A stretch of 64,000 bases of DNA from Phorcus lineatus. Taxonomy: Eukaryota > Mollusca > Gastropoda > Trochida > Trochidae. Made by a program: the position numbers and the translations under genes. The notes beneath the pieces are model-generated. The model ran no database searches, had not been told where the DNA came from, and saw nothing but the letters and a program-made list of their open reading frames with translations. Shown one piece after another: positions 35,448-45,617 of this stretch (position 1 is the stretch's first letter; every line of letters starts with the position of its first letter). The stretch covers positions 39,294,630-39,358,629 of the forward strand of contig OV121087.1 in the NCBI GenBank assembly GCA_921293015.1, in the 5' to 3' direction.

Positions 35448-35980
35448 GTGAGTGATCAAATTGCCCACGTTACACAGCCTCCCATACAAGTGTACGCTTA
35501 TCCAGTTTGTAGCATCAGGGTCTTTTTATATGCTCACTCATCGCTTTAAGGAGATCATCTGAAACACATAGTATCGATGTGTTTTTATCAACTGGTTTGA
35601 TAATGATGTGATTTTTTTTATCATTGTTTAAATGTATGGAGATGAAAATTTAATAAAATATTTATAAGTAAAATAATGATATCAATGTCTGTTTGTCTGC
35701 CAAGGGAGACGTCAAGGTTCAATGACTGTACCATTAATCAATTTTCTAGATTCATAAGACAATTAGGCAGCATGGGTTTTGATTTCTCTGAAAAATACAT
35801 GTCATTTCGTCATACTTTATGCCATTCCGTCATTCTATACGAGTATGTCATTCCCTCATATCACCGTTCTTCTCCCCCCGTTGTCATTATTGCTTAGCAA
35901 ACCCGAGCTAGCTTTGGCTTGTGTCTTGACCAGCAATGTTGGAATCCCAAGGTGTACGTATATAACTTTCAAAAGTACAG

Positions 35981-36020
35981 CCCCCCTCCCCCCCCCTCCC
36001 CCCCCCCCCCCCCCCCCCCC
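35981..36020. repeat. C-rich homopolymer tract
   Basis: Two interrupted C runs are followed by 23 uninterrupted C (35998-36020) and TCCGGA. Confidence 0.95.
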
Positions 36021-36873
36021 TCCGGAAAAATCTACATTTATCTTTAAAATTTTTAAGTAGATAAGTAATTGTGAATTTCAGTTTTTTGTGTGGTTAAGCT
36101 ACTTATTCTATAGCCAATTCTGTCTTCTTTTGGTGTACACAGGGTATGTTGAACTGTGTTGGCTTAAATGAGTGTTTTGAGGTAAATGGGTACTCGCATG
36201 TATATACATTGGCGTATTTATCAGTTAGACAGGGTAAATTGATCTTCGTAATCTGTTGTATTGAGAACAATATGTACACACATAACAAGATAAAAAGATA
36301 AAACTGTCCAGCCTCTAATACATTACACTGTTTGTCTATAATGGCCGGTACAGCTTTCTCCATACAAAGTCAATACAATATACATAACAATGGCTTGTAC
36401 TAAGTAATTTTCGTGAGCATAAATTTGACACATTCTTTGATATTATCTATAATAAATTAACAATTTAGGATAACAGTCGTTGCCCAATGGTTTTGTAAAT
36501 AATAATATATAATTTATATCATTCAGGAGGGCTATCAACTATAGAAACTATTTAACTATAATCATTGCATTGTTCATGGGATATACCTTATAAGATTGAG
36601 TACACTAGTGTTAACACATTTTATGCCCGTTTCATTTCGTTTTAGTTTTACAAACTTTAAGTATCGCATATTAACAATGAACAAATGTGGAAGCGCGCGA
36701 TACGTTCATCTGATTTTAATCAGACTGGTTTAAAGCGTACAGCAATGTCTACACAAGACAAAAAAAACTGTTAGCTGTTGTCACTGTAACATGAAACATT
36801 ATGTCTTATTTTCGATGCTGCCCAATTTGTTGACAGTGATCTACAGTAGTTTACACATTTACCGATGACCTAC

Positions 36874-36992
36874 AACGTGTCCAGCAAGGCAATAGTTATC
36901 CCAATCCCAGCCACCAGCTTCTTAAAGCCTTGCAGAATGTCCCCAAATATACTGTGCCGAACCCTAGCCCACCGTGGCAGAAGTCCAAAGTC
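36874..36992 (-). CDS. Possible exon of an inner-membrane-peptidase-2-like gene
   Basis: On the minus strand the frame reads DFGLLPRWARVRHSIFGDIL then QGFKKLVAGIGITIALLDT. It closes at a possible donor TT|GTAGGT, and a weak acceptor TTAAAG precedes it. The part FKKLVAGIGITIALLDT resembles the N-terminal membrane anchor that precedes YVARVEG in IMMP2L-type mitochondrial signal peptidases. The catalytic exons were not found in the window. It could be a distant exon of a long-intron gene, a relic, or chance. Confidence 0.3.
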
Positions 36993-37408
36993 CTTTAAGA
37001 AACCCCCGGGTTTATTGAGTTACCTAAAGGACGGCTTATCTTTGAGTAATTAGATTTTTAAATTAGAAGCGAGACTATTAATGTTCCTTAAAAATGCCGA
37101 GGGAAAAACGAACATCAAGCGTTGGACACTGCACTTTCGTATTTCCTCATTCGGTGCACGGGAACTTTGTACCTAGAAGTGTGTCAGGAGTGTCACTTGA
37201 TAAATATCTGTAAATGAAAATAAATCATCCAGCACAGCGCCGTATCATGAGTCGTCGCGAATATTTTTCACAAATCAAACAGGCAATTTTTTAAAAGGGA
37301 ATATGATTTAGGAATGATGCACTAATTACTGCAATTGTCTGAGTCAGATACGTTTGGGATCTGTATACATATTTGTTAGCTTCGAGTACCCTCCGAACGT
37401 TATTATTT

Positions 37409-37855
37409 TTAAAGAGCCACTCCGTGAGTTGTTGGAGTCATATGCCAAATTTATCGACAAAGTATCGACTGTTACCAAAAAAACACATTTTTTAAGCTTA
37501 TCGGTTTTGTACATTGACAATATGAAGGTAGAACGTCGCAATTATGATCGAAAATCGGACAAAAATAGTCAAACGTAATTTTGGAGACTTAATCTAAAAC
37601 ATCCAGGAGGGCAGTTAGGAGCTGATAGTGTTAGATAGGTTATATAACTAGTATCCCTGTATATTGGACGTAATATATACTCCTCTGTGCATTTATAAGG
37701 CTGTTTTTAGATTTTCATGGAAAACCAGTATTTGTTATATATATATCATTGACATGAAAAGTTAAGATGTTTTGATTTTATATCACCATATATGACAATT
37801 AGGTTCGTATCAAAGGTAAAACATATGTTATGAAAATCACGGAGTGGCTCTTTAA
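37409..37855. mobile_element. TTAA-flanked MITE with AGAGCCACTCCGTGA ends
   Basis: TTAA (37409-37412) precedes AGAGCCACTCCGTGA; the exact reverse complement (37837-37851) is followed by TTAA (37852-37855). The 439-bp body lacks a transposase. Perfect 15-bp ends and intact TTAA suggest piggyBac-type mobilisation and a fairly young insertion. The open frames inside (37344-37578) are probably incidental. Confidence 0.75.
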
Positions 37856-37859
37856 GATA

Positions 37860-38820
37860 ACTTGCATCAAAGGGATGAACGTGTGACTAGCAAATAAATA
37901 TGAAATTACTACCCAAGGCTCAGCGGCTCATCAGCATTTGTGTTGTATGGTGCTGAAGACGCTTATATGTAATATAAAGTCATCCAGGTGAATTATACAA
38001 CAACAACAAAATAGGTAAGCTTCAGTGCTTAAGATCTAAATGACATATCACCTTATTTGAGGAAATCGATCAAACCTTATCATATTCCATAAATTATAGT
38101 ACAATAAATTCTTACTGAATATAGCTGTAGGTAGTATCTACATTTCGACTCATTTCCATACTATCATCATCTCTAAATTCGAATCTTATATCTGTTTAAA
38201 ACTCTTGCTGAAAGCCAACATGCGTAAAACAGCTAAAAACATGCTTAACTCAGCCACATAGAATTTCTTACGAATATCCTCCGCCAATATTCTGATCAAC
38301 TCCTTTCTCCACATTGACCATCAAACCAAAATGACACTATCTCTCCTCCAGGCCTTTAAATACACATCGGCTAGACACAAGGACCACTGGAATCGCAAGG
38401 TATCAGGTGTAGGGTTCCCCCAATTACTGAACGAGTATCCACTAGATAAAAAGATAACTGAAATCTCCAGAAATTAGGTTGAAGTGATTTGTTTATTTGA
38501 AAAAGTAAGCATTATCCCTTTTGAGTGATTGCTATTATTTGACTTTTACCCTCTCGTATTTAATTTCGTTCAACTATCAAACTTTCTAAATTGGGTTAGC
38601 AATCAAATTGTTAATTATACGTCTTTAAAAATGGATTTGAACGAAATCAAGAATTGAGAAAATGAAATCTGAAGATATGCCTCAATATAATTTGAAATTA
38701 AGAGATTAAATTTCTTCATGATCTTTAAAAATCTGACATACATAACAAATTTCAATGATTAAGGATATTTTACAAAAAGAGTCTGTTTGTACAATAAACA
38801 GTATTTTTTAAGTTGTATAA
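37860..38820. other. Gene-free stretch
   Basis: A frame at about 38269-38475 (plus) reads QAFKYTSARHKDHWNRKVSG after an upstream stop. It looks somewhat coding but has no start, no splice signals and no family match that I can name. Confidence 0.35.
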
Positions 38821-38822
38821 AT

Positions 38823-38874
38823 ATGCAAATCAGCTAGGTCTATGACGTTGTCATCTATAACGTCACGCCATTGT
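38823..38874 (+). promoter_or_regulatory. Promoter module of copy C
   Basis: Octamer ATGCAAAT (38823-38830), CRE-like TGACGTTG (38843-38850), CRE-like TAACGTCA (38858-38865), CCATTGT (38868-38874). The order is that of copies A and B, but both CREs deviate from the palindrome, so CREB-type binding may be weaker here. Confidence 0.5.
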
Positions 38875-38931
38875 GTCCAAGACAGTTATTGTTCTCTAGC
38901 TTTCGTCGCTTCAGCTGAACGTCTGTTGATC

Positions 38932-40029
38932 ATGGGTTGTTTCACTTTCTTTGACGGGTTATTTTCCTGTTACAAACCGAAACCTCGACCATCGCCAAAA
39001 CCACACCAACCTAGTCTGAGTTTGAGCCCAAAACCACGCCCTACTCTGTCTGGGGATGAGATTCTGAGACAGTTACGCCAAGAAGGAATCGTTCCAGAAA
39101 ACTCCGCCCGTGGGGGTGTGTGCTTCTCGGTCCCTGTGGTGGACGGCGTCACTCCGAAACGGAAACCACCCCGGCGCTTGTTGGAGGTGTACAATACAGG
39201 GGTGGGACAAAGTCGTCTTGCTGCTCTAGGTCTAAATCAGTACTCGGCGGAAGAGAGACAGATTATGGCCGATGTTTATAGATATGACAGGTGAGGCGTT
39301 TTAATCAAGTCCAATTATTTAGTGAATAAGAATGTACATTTATTTTAAAGTCACAGATTTACAAGTGCTTATCAAAGACACATGAAAACAAAGTTTATCA
39401 ATTTACCAGTACAGAACAATAAACAATGTCTGTAGGATTACACATAACATCATTACATATTTCGAATACAGGTTGAAGTTTGATGTATTTAAAATGAAAA
39501 AAAACAACCCAAACATATCTAATGAAAACGATCATTTTTTCAAATATATTCTTTTGCAACGGTGTTTGCGAATTACTTTCAATGACCCAACAATTATGAC
39601 AAAAGGGATATGAACATAGGCATGTCATGATTTTTTATTTAGTTTTTGGGGAAGATATTTTGGACTAATAGTGAAGGGGTGAATTTGTGCGAAAGCTGTT
39701 AGGAATTCAGTCCCGAACTTACCATCTGATATTTGTACATATAAGTTACATAAGTCATGGAGTTACAATTTTCAAATGTTTTAGTGAGGTATTGTATCTC
39801 CACACTTGTTTGTTCCTGACTCAGATACGTGGAGCAGGCCCAGAAGAAAGCCCTGGATAGAGAGTGCAAGAGATATGATGCGAAGAAGGAGAGGGAGAGA
39901 CGTCAGTTCATGAAGAAGATGTTCACACAGCAGAAACTGCAAGAGAGAGAAGAGAAGTTGAAACGCTTTGAGGAAGAGATGGCGGCGAAGAAGAAGGGGA
40001 AGAAGGAGAAGAAGGCCGCCAAGAAGTAG
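38932..40029 (+). CDS. MGCF family copy C: putative N-myristoylated, coiled-coil protein (stathmin-domain-protein-like?)
   Basis: Exon 1 (38932-39290) and exon 2 (39825-40029) are joined across a 534-bp intron (donor GTGAGG, acceptor ACTCAG) splitting an Arg codon. The 187-residue product begins MGCFTFFDGLFSCYK, contains DEILRQLRQEGIV and KRKPPRRLLEVYNTGVGQ, and ends in KKKGKKEKKAAKK. It is the only copy on the plus strand and is inverted relative to A and B. All exon lengths agree with copy B except one extra lysine codon in the tail. The frame stays open 30 codons upstream of MGCF, overlapping the promoter module. No function is proven; cytoskeleton- or membrane-associated action would be inference. 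Confidence 0.75.
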
Positions 40030-40275
40030 AGGGGGAGGAGAAGAAGGGGGTGGTGGAGAGAGGAGGGAGGGGTGAGGATGAAAGGGTAGGGAGGGTTGAA
40101 AGTAAGAGAGGGCGGGGAAGAAGGAGAGGAAAGCCGCTAAGAAGTAGAAGGAGATAGAGGAGGAGGATGATGCGGAGGCTGGGAGAGGGGGGGGGAGGAG
40201 GGGGGGAGGAGAGAATACGGGCGTGCGAAGAAGGAGAAGAAGGGAATAGAGGGGCTCGAGAAGATAGAGAGAATG
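40030..40275. repeat. Purine-rich tract with a decayed copy of the exon 2 tail
   Basis: An A/G-rich sequence follows the stop of copy C. At about 40112-40150 GGGAAGAAGGAGAGGAAAGC, continuing to AAGAAGTAG, repeats the end of exon 2 in degenerate form. This suggests slippage or tandem duplication of the lysine-rich tail. Confidence 0.6.
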
Positions 40276-40947
40276 TGAGGACAGAAAAGGAAAAGACAGA
40301 AAAATTGGTCCATGTTATAGAAAATATGATTTATGGATATGCATAAAAAATATTTAATTTCATTTTCGTTTTATTGACATTTTGTTCTCGTCATTTGTGA
40401 ACATAAAACTAGTATACAAATATACAAACCTTTGTCTTGTTACTACTTCAAATATGTACTTGAACACTTTTGTTATGATGTAATATCTGACATATGTAAT
40501 AAAGTCTAATATATCAGTATTTTGTATCTGTGCTTCATAATCACACACTACACAGATTTTAGCCAAATTCTCCGAATCATGAACATAGTTTTTACTTTAT
40601 TACGACAAGTTTAGGATCTGCATATCCCATCCGTGACTGTTAAAGCTATTAAAGCATTAAAAATGTGTGAACAATAATTTCAAAGTGTATTTTTTGACGG
40701 GGCGTCATCAATGCGTTTGGAGGGTACATATCTGTTAACTAGATTAGCAGTAACTTTTTAGAAGGTTCATAGCCTATAGCATCGAATTCACCCCCTACAG
40801 AGGTGACTCAAGCCATAGATTCTACGCTTACTTTATGACTTACCTACCTCTGTGGGGAAAAATGATTGCATAGAAGTTTATTTGAGAAAACAAACGTTGC
40901 TTAACCAAACTTGGAAAGTTGATATCGGTTAGAAATATCTAAAGTAC

Positions 40948-41285
40948 TTAAAGGGACAGTAGCTCTATTTTTGAAAGATATATTTCTTCATACTCTTCCC
41001 AAATAATCCTTAGTATATGCCATATGTTTTATCGTGAGGGGATAAAAAATTTCATTACTGAACACGATCATCCGTAGTCGTGAAGAACGTATTCAAGTGT
41101 CAAGCAAAAACTACTTTTAGCCATTTGTGTAAACACCTTTTAATTTCTTTTAGGAAATTGATTCCATCATGGCACCTCATTAACTTTCGTTTTGATTAAA
41201 AGCATTGTCTTGGAATTGGAACCATTTATTTTGGTTTTCGTGAAATCAATTAATTTATCTAACAAAACGTGCTACTTCCTCTTTA
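40948..41285. mobile_element. TTAA-type MITE, family GGGACAGTAGC
   Basis: The left end TTAAAGGGACAGTAGC is mirrored by GCTACTTCCTCTTTA at the right. Internal blocks (TTTCATTACTGAACACGATC, AAGCAAAAACTAC, GTAAACACCTTTTA) recur near 5222-5330 and partly in 14248-14506. Confidence 0.55.
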
Positions 41286-41289
41286 CTAT

Positions 41290-43080
41290 ATTGATACAAA
41301 TTATACAGGGATCTTGGTTAACAGGAACGTGGGTTCTATATCGGTTAAACCATTATTCGTTGCAGCTCGAAAAGGTATAAAATCTTATTTGGTGTTCTTA
41401 AAATATCGCATAATCTTGATGGTGTATCTCATTAATAACATATTTGATATGGAAATAGTTCCTATTTTGCTTTTATGGTTCCAAAGTCTAGGAATTCTGT
41501 CTTGTTTATGAAATCTTTGAACATCTTGAATCGCAAGCATTCATAGAACGGTGTCATCTCAATGTTAAAATAACGTTGCCTGCAGTGAATTAATGTGGGC
41601 GGTACCCTCTCAAGACCTTTGCATAAAAGAGTAATAAATTGTTGGCTTACATTATCAGAATGTCTGATCAAAAACATTTTATGATATGTTATTAAAGGAT
41701 TTTGATAATAATAGGCAAGTTACTTGCACTTTGAAATGTTTGGATCTGCGGAATACTTTAGGTAGACTAACGTATAGTCCCTGAAAAAAAGATTTCACTA
41801 AAAATGTATTGTTCAATATTTGGTATGAAATAATATAAAAAAAGGAGCCCTGTACATACTTAACCTATGGCTGAGGCAACTAGACTTGCCAACATTTTCT
41901 AGATTTAAGAAGGCTCCTTTAATATTTTGCCATTGGGTCTGGATGACAGACTATACTTGAGGTTCAGATTTGGCTTAGGAACGTTAACGTCTCCCTACCT
42001 CGGTTTTATCTGAATTGGTTTCCTAAAAAGAATAAGTAAGCTGGTTTAAAATTTTCACAAAATGTACATCTTGATTTAAGTTCAACAGCATAATTTAAAA
42101 ATGAATTATATCTAATGGTTCAAGTGGCATTCTTTTCGAGTGTAAACAGTTTTCAGAAAAATATAGACATGCATGCGTCGGTCACTTCAAGGTGAAAGTT
42201 AAGTTGCTCTTCAAATAACACAAGAATTTTAAGTTGAAATGTGTTAACACGTTAACAAATGAACGATGTACCAAATCAAAAACATATTTTCTTTATTTTT
42301 TTAGTATTTCTGAACCACACATTTTGGAAAATATTTCTGCCAAGTATGTATGTATGTATGTATGTATGTATGTATGTCTGTATGTATGTCTGTCTGTATG
42401 TACGTGCATACAAAATTCATATGAAAATTTATTCACGGCAATTATCTCTCAAAATCTTGGATATGTTGCTCTAAATATATTTGATGTCATAATGACCCAA
42501 ATAAAAAGGTCAACATATATGCAATGCAAAAGATTAGCTATTGAAAATCATAAATCTGAAATTGTTATACGATAAAACTGAAAAATAAATTTTTGGCCTC
42601 GAAGCATTTTCAGTGCCATTTTTCAGCAACATCGTACAATGGTTCGTAAAAACTAACAAGCAAAGAACTCGCTTGATAACGAAAATATAATCAATATGAA
42701 TTTTTAAAAGATTTTGGGGAAAATATTTTCTATTACAAACAAAAACAGGAACTGTTTTTTCTACAAGCTCGGCATTGTGAGGGGGGGGGGGGGGGGGGGG
42801 GGGGTAAAAAGAACCAAAAAAGATTATCAAGGCGCATATCCAGGCGTCCCCCCCCCCCCCAAATCGCACACGTATCGTCTTGTACGTATGTCAGATCATA
42901 GACACTACACAGTGTTACACCGCCACCCTCAACAAAATTATCAGTTCATCTGTAAGCAAATGGTTACTTGGTTTTTACGATTTGTCACGGGGAAAATAGT
43001 CATGAGGACAGATAGATAGACAGACAGCGATATCCCCCATGGCCTATCATAGATCTACAAATCAGACAAGACATTTTTCA
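41290..43080. other. Gene-free stretch with simple repeats
   Basis: No supported gene was found. It contains a GTAT/GTCT tetranucleotide repeat (about 42340-42405), a run of 24 G (42781-42804) and a run of 13 C (42848-42860). A 71-codon minus frame at 41462-41677 has no recognisable domain. Confidence 0.5.
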
Positions 43081-43228
43081 TTGTACCGTTTTTCCTCGAG
43101 TAGAAACCGGGTCTCGAATAGACACCGGGGGCACGACTGTTTGAAAACAATAGACGCCGGGTCTGAAATACACGCCGGAGGGAAAGTTGACTTGTTGATT
43201 TTTAAGTAACATATTCATATAACATATA

Positions 43229-44869
43229 CACTCATGGCAAAAATGGTTGTCACCCCCAGACTGAGAACGCTACGTCAAGTTTAACTGAGTGTTGACAAAT
43301 AATCAAACATGCAATAACTGTCAGAATGATTTGTGTGATTGGGAAAAACATTCGTAAAACATACCAGCTTGTATTTTGGTCTTGTGCTGGCCAATTTAAG
43401 AAATTCTACTAGGATATGTATGGTCCCTGTGAAAAAGGGCAATTTTTTACAGTATCCATATAGTATCAATTGGATGGGTATCAATAAAACAAATTACATT
43501 TTCAAGTTCAATTGTCGGTTTTATTTCATTCTGCAGTCATGTATGAGTATATTTACAAGCCTAATATCGGGAAGCACCGCCTCTGGAATTTTCAAGGGCG
43601 ATAATTCGGGCAGGCATACTGTCTATCAGTGTGTTGATGTTTGCAACAGCCAAATTGTTCCATTCATTCACAAGAGCAGCCCGCAATTGCTGTAAATTTG
43701 CAGGAGCAGGGTCCAGTCTTCTAATTGCACGGTCAAGCTGATCCCAAGCATTTTCTATCGGATTCATATCCGGACTTTTTGAAGGCCAGGGCAATCTTGT
43801 TACTCCTTGTGCCTGAATGAAAGCGTTCACTGTACGTGCACGATGGGCTGGTGCATTATCGTCCTGCAACAGGAAGTTGTTGCCATACACTCTTCTTGCA
43901 TGTGGGAGGCAAACGGTTTCAAGAAGACGTCTGTACGACCTCTGGTTGACGTTTCCTTGAAGGACGACAAGATCCGTTTTACCGTTATGGTGTATTCCTG
44001 CCCATACGTGTACAGAACCGCCACCGTGGGCAACCTGATGCTGCAGACAGTCGTCATTGAGCCTTTCCCCACGTAAACGTCGCACTCTCATTCTCCTGTC
44101 CACCTTATGCAGTAGGAAACGAGACTCGTCAGTAAATATGACGTGACGCCAATGTCCAAGTTGGATTCTGCGGTGCTGCTGCGCCCAAGCAAGCCGTGCC
44201 CTGCGGTTGGCCAGTGTCCAGAATGGTTTGATGGCAGGTCTTCTTGCCTTATATCCATGCTGGAGCAACCTGTTCACTACAGTTCTCCGGCAAATGGGCG
44301 TATTAATATGAGCCCCCCATCTCTGTGCAAGAGTCAAAGACGAAAGACGTCTATGACGTCGGGTCAAACGAAGAAGAATTCTATCCTGACGAACCGTAGT
44401 TTTCTTGGGACGGCCTGAAGACTTATTCGGAACAACATTTCCCTGTATGGCGTGCAGTCTTTTAATCCTTTGAACAGTTCTAACACTGACGTTACATGCT
44501 GCAGCAATGACACGATTCGAAGCGCCACCACGACTCATGCCAATGATTTCATGTCTGATTCCTGGTGGAGTGGGACCAGGCATGGTCTATGCTTTTCAAA
44601 AACTATAGTCGTGAAGCTGTATCTTATGAAAGAGGTCTATAGTAATCGATGGAAATGACAAACCTAAGGAGACAAATTTCCATCATTTCAATGAAATGCA
44701 CGTGGTCTACATGAAACCGCTGACACTGTTCATTGTAAAGTGTGAGTTAATGTAACTTCATGCCTGTAATGACATTTCCATGGAAAACCAACATTGCCAT
44801 GCATACAATGTGATATAAACTCCAATTTAATTAAATATTAGGGGGTGACAACCATTTTTGCCATGAGTG
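43229..44869 (-). mobile_element. Complete Tc1/mariner-superfamily transposon, 1641 bp
   Basis: Perfect 29-bp terminal inverted repeats (43229-43257 and 44841-44869, beginning CACTCATGGCAAAAATGG) are flanked by the TA target duplication (43227-43228, 44870-44871). They enclose one intact transposase frame on the minus strand. The identical ends and undamaged gene indicate a recent insertion. Confidence 0.95.
43561..44583 (-). CDS. Tc1-type DD34E transposase, intact
   Basis: This 340-residue protein has the normal Tc1 length. Residues about 10-110 form the paired helix-turn-helix DNA-binding part (SNRVIAAACNVSVRTVQRIK) with the GRPKKT hinge at 57-62. The catalytic triad is D152 (FTDESRF), D242 (LQDDNAPAH) and E277 (DMNPIENAWDQL), with exactly 34 residues between the second D and E. 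It carries out cut-and-paste transposition at TA sites, acting on the 29-bp ends that flank it. It starts at a true ATG and shows no frameshift or premature stop, so it is potentially functional. It is oriented opposite to the neighbouring ankyrin/SOCS gene. Confidence 0.95.
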   Translation of the reverse strand: MPGPTPPGIRHEIIGMSRGGASNRVIAAACNVSVRTVQRIKRLHAIQGNVVPNKSSGRPKKTTVRQDRILLRLTRRHRRLSSLTLAQRWGAHINTPICRRTVVNRLLQHGYKARRPAIKPFWTLANRRARLAWAQQHRRIQLGHWRHVIFTDESRFLLHKVDRRMRVRRLRGERLNDDCLQHQVAHGGGSVHVWAGIHHNGKTDLVVLQGNVNQRSYRRLLETVCLPHARRVYGNNFLLQDDNAPAHRARTVNAFIQAQGVTRLPWPSKSPDMNPIENAWDQLDRAIRRLDPAPANLQQLRAALVNEWNNLAVANINTLIDSMPARIIALENSRGGASRY

Positions 44870-45212
44870 TACATAATTATAAGCGAATCTCCTCTCATCA
44901 AGTACGTTGTGCAACATGCTTTCTTTTGTGCACGTCAATTATGTACAAATTCTCACCCAAAATAGATAGATTTTAAAGTAAGTTTGTCATGATTGCATTC
45001 ATGTACTTTGAAATTGGGATGATTAATCTTGCAAAATATATATAGAGGCCGGACTGGAACACACATCGGGGCGTCTATTCGATGAGATACGGTATGTTAG
45101 GTATGAAGACTTGCTGTAAGGAATACATCTTCAATTACTTACTTTATAACTTTCATTACTCTGCATTTATATAAAACATGTCTGTCGATAGACATGTATA
45201 TACCTTCGAATA

Positions 45213-45566
45213 CATAGAGGATACTAAACGACCTTCCATTTAATACTATTTTTATTAAACGAGTTAATGATTAAGTATAAAACGAGCGAAAGCGAGTTTG
45301 ATACCAAATCATTAACGAGTTTGATAAAAATAGTATTAAATTGAAGGAAGTTTAGTATTCTGTTTATTACTTGACCTCAGTAATCAAGCATTATTACCGA
45401 AAGTTTACTGTACGAAGCATTTCTGCGATTTACCCGCCATTGAGACGACGGTGCCAAGATTGTGACGTCACAACCACACAATATTATGACGTCATACGGG
45501 GAGCGGTATTACACTAGTTTAATATCGCCGTATAAATATTACACTGCGGTATCTTACACGGGCGAG
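45213..45566. mobile_element. Foldback-containing dispersed repeat, full copy
   Basis: The 354-bp unit starts CATAGAGGATACTAAACG and ends TTACACGGGCGAG. Its first 150 bp form a long imperfect hairpin (arms about 45220-45272 and 45307-45360). The remainder carries the palindromes TGACGTCA and ATGACGTCAT and a TTAATATCGCCGTATAAATA block. A shortened copy lies at 58214-58465. Confidence 0.75.
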
Positions 45567-45617
45567 TAATAAAGTTTGTATCTAAATCATGTGGACTTAT
45601 TTAGATCCTTATTTCCC

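Larger units (their letters stand above)
43084..45094. mobile_element. Older TA-flanked element split by the Tc1 insertion
   Basis: The left end TACCGTTTTTCCTCGAGTAG (43084-43103) faces a right end that reads TACCGTATCTCATCGAATAG on the opposite strand (45094-45075). Both are followed inward by GAC.CC-type repeats such as CGAATAGACACCGGGG. Removing the Tc1 element leaves about 370 bp. The terminal TACCGTAT resembles the MITE at 9162-9674. The interior near 43100-43185 has three imperfect AGA(C/A).CCGGG units. Confidence 0.5.

Noticed and set aside
37354-37578. 74-codon frame IFKEPLRELLESYAKFIDKV.
   Set aside because: Lies in a TTAA-flanked MITE and begins in its inverted end; probably incidental.
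42234-42575. 113-codon frame with YVCMYVCMYVC repeats.
   Set aside because: Produced by the GTAT microsatellite.
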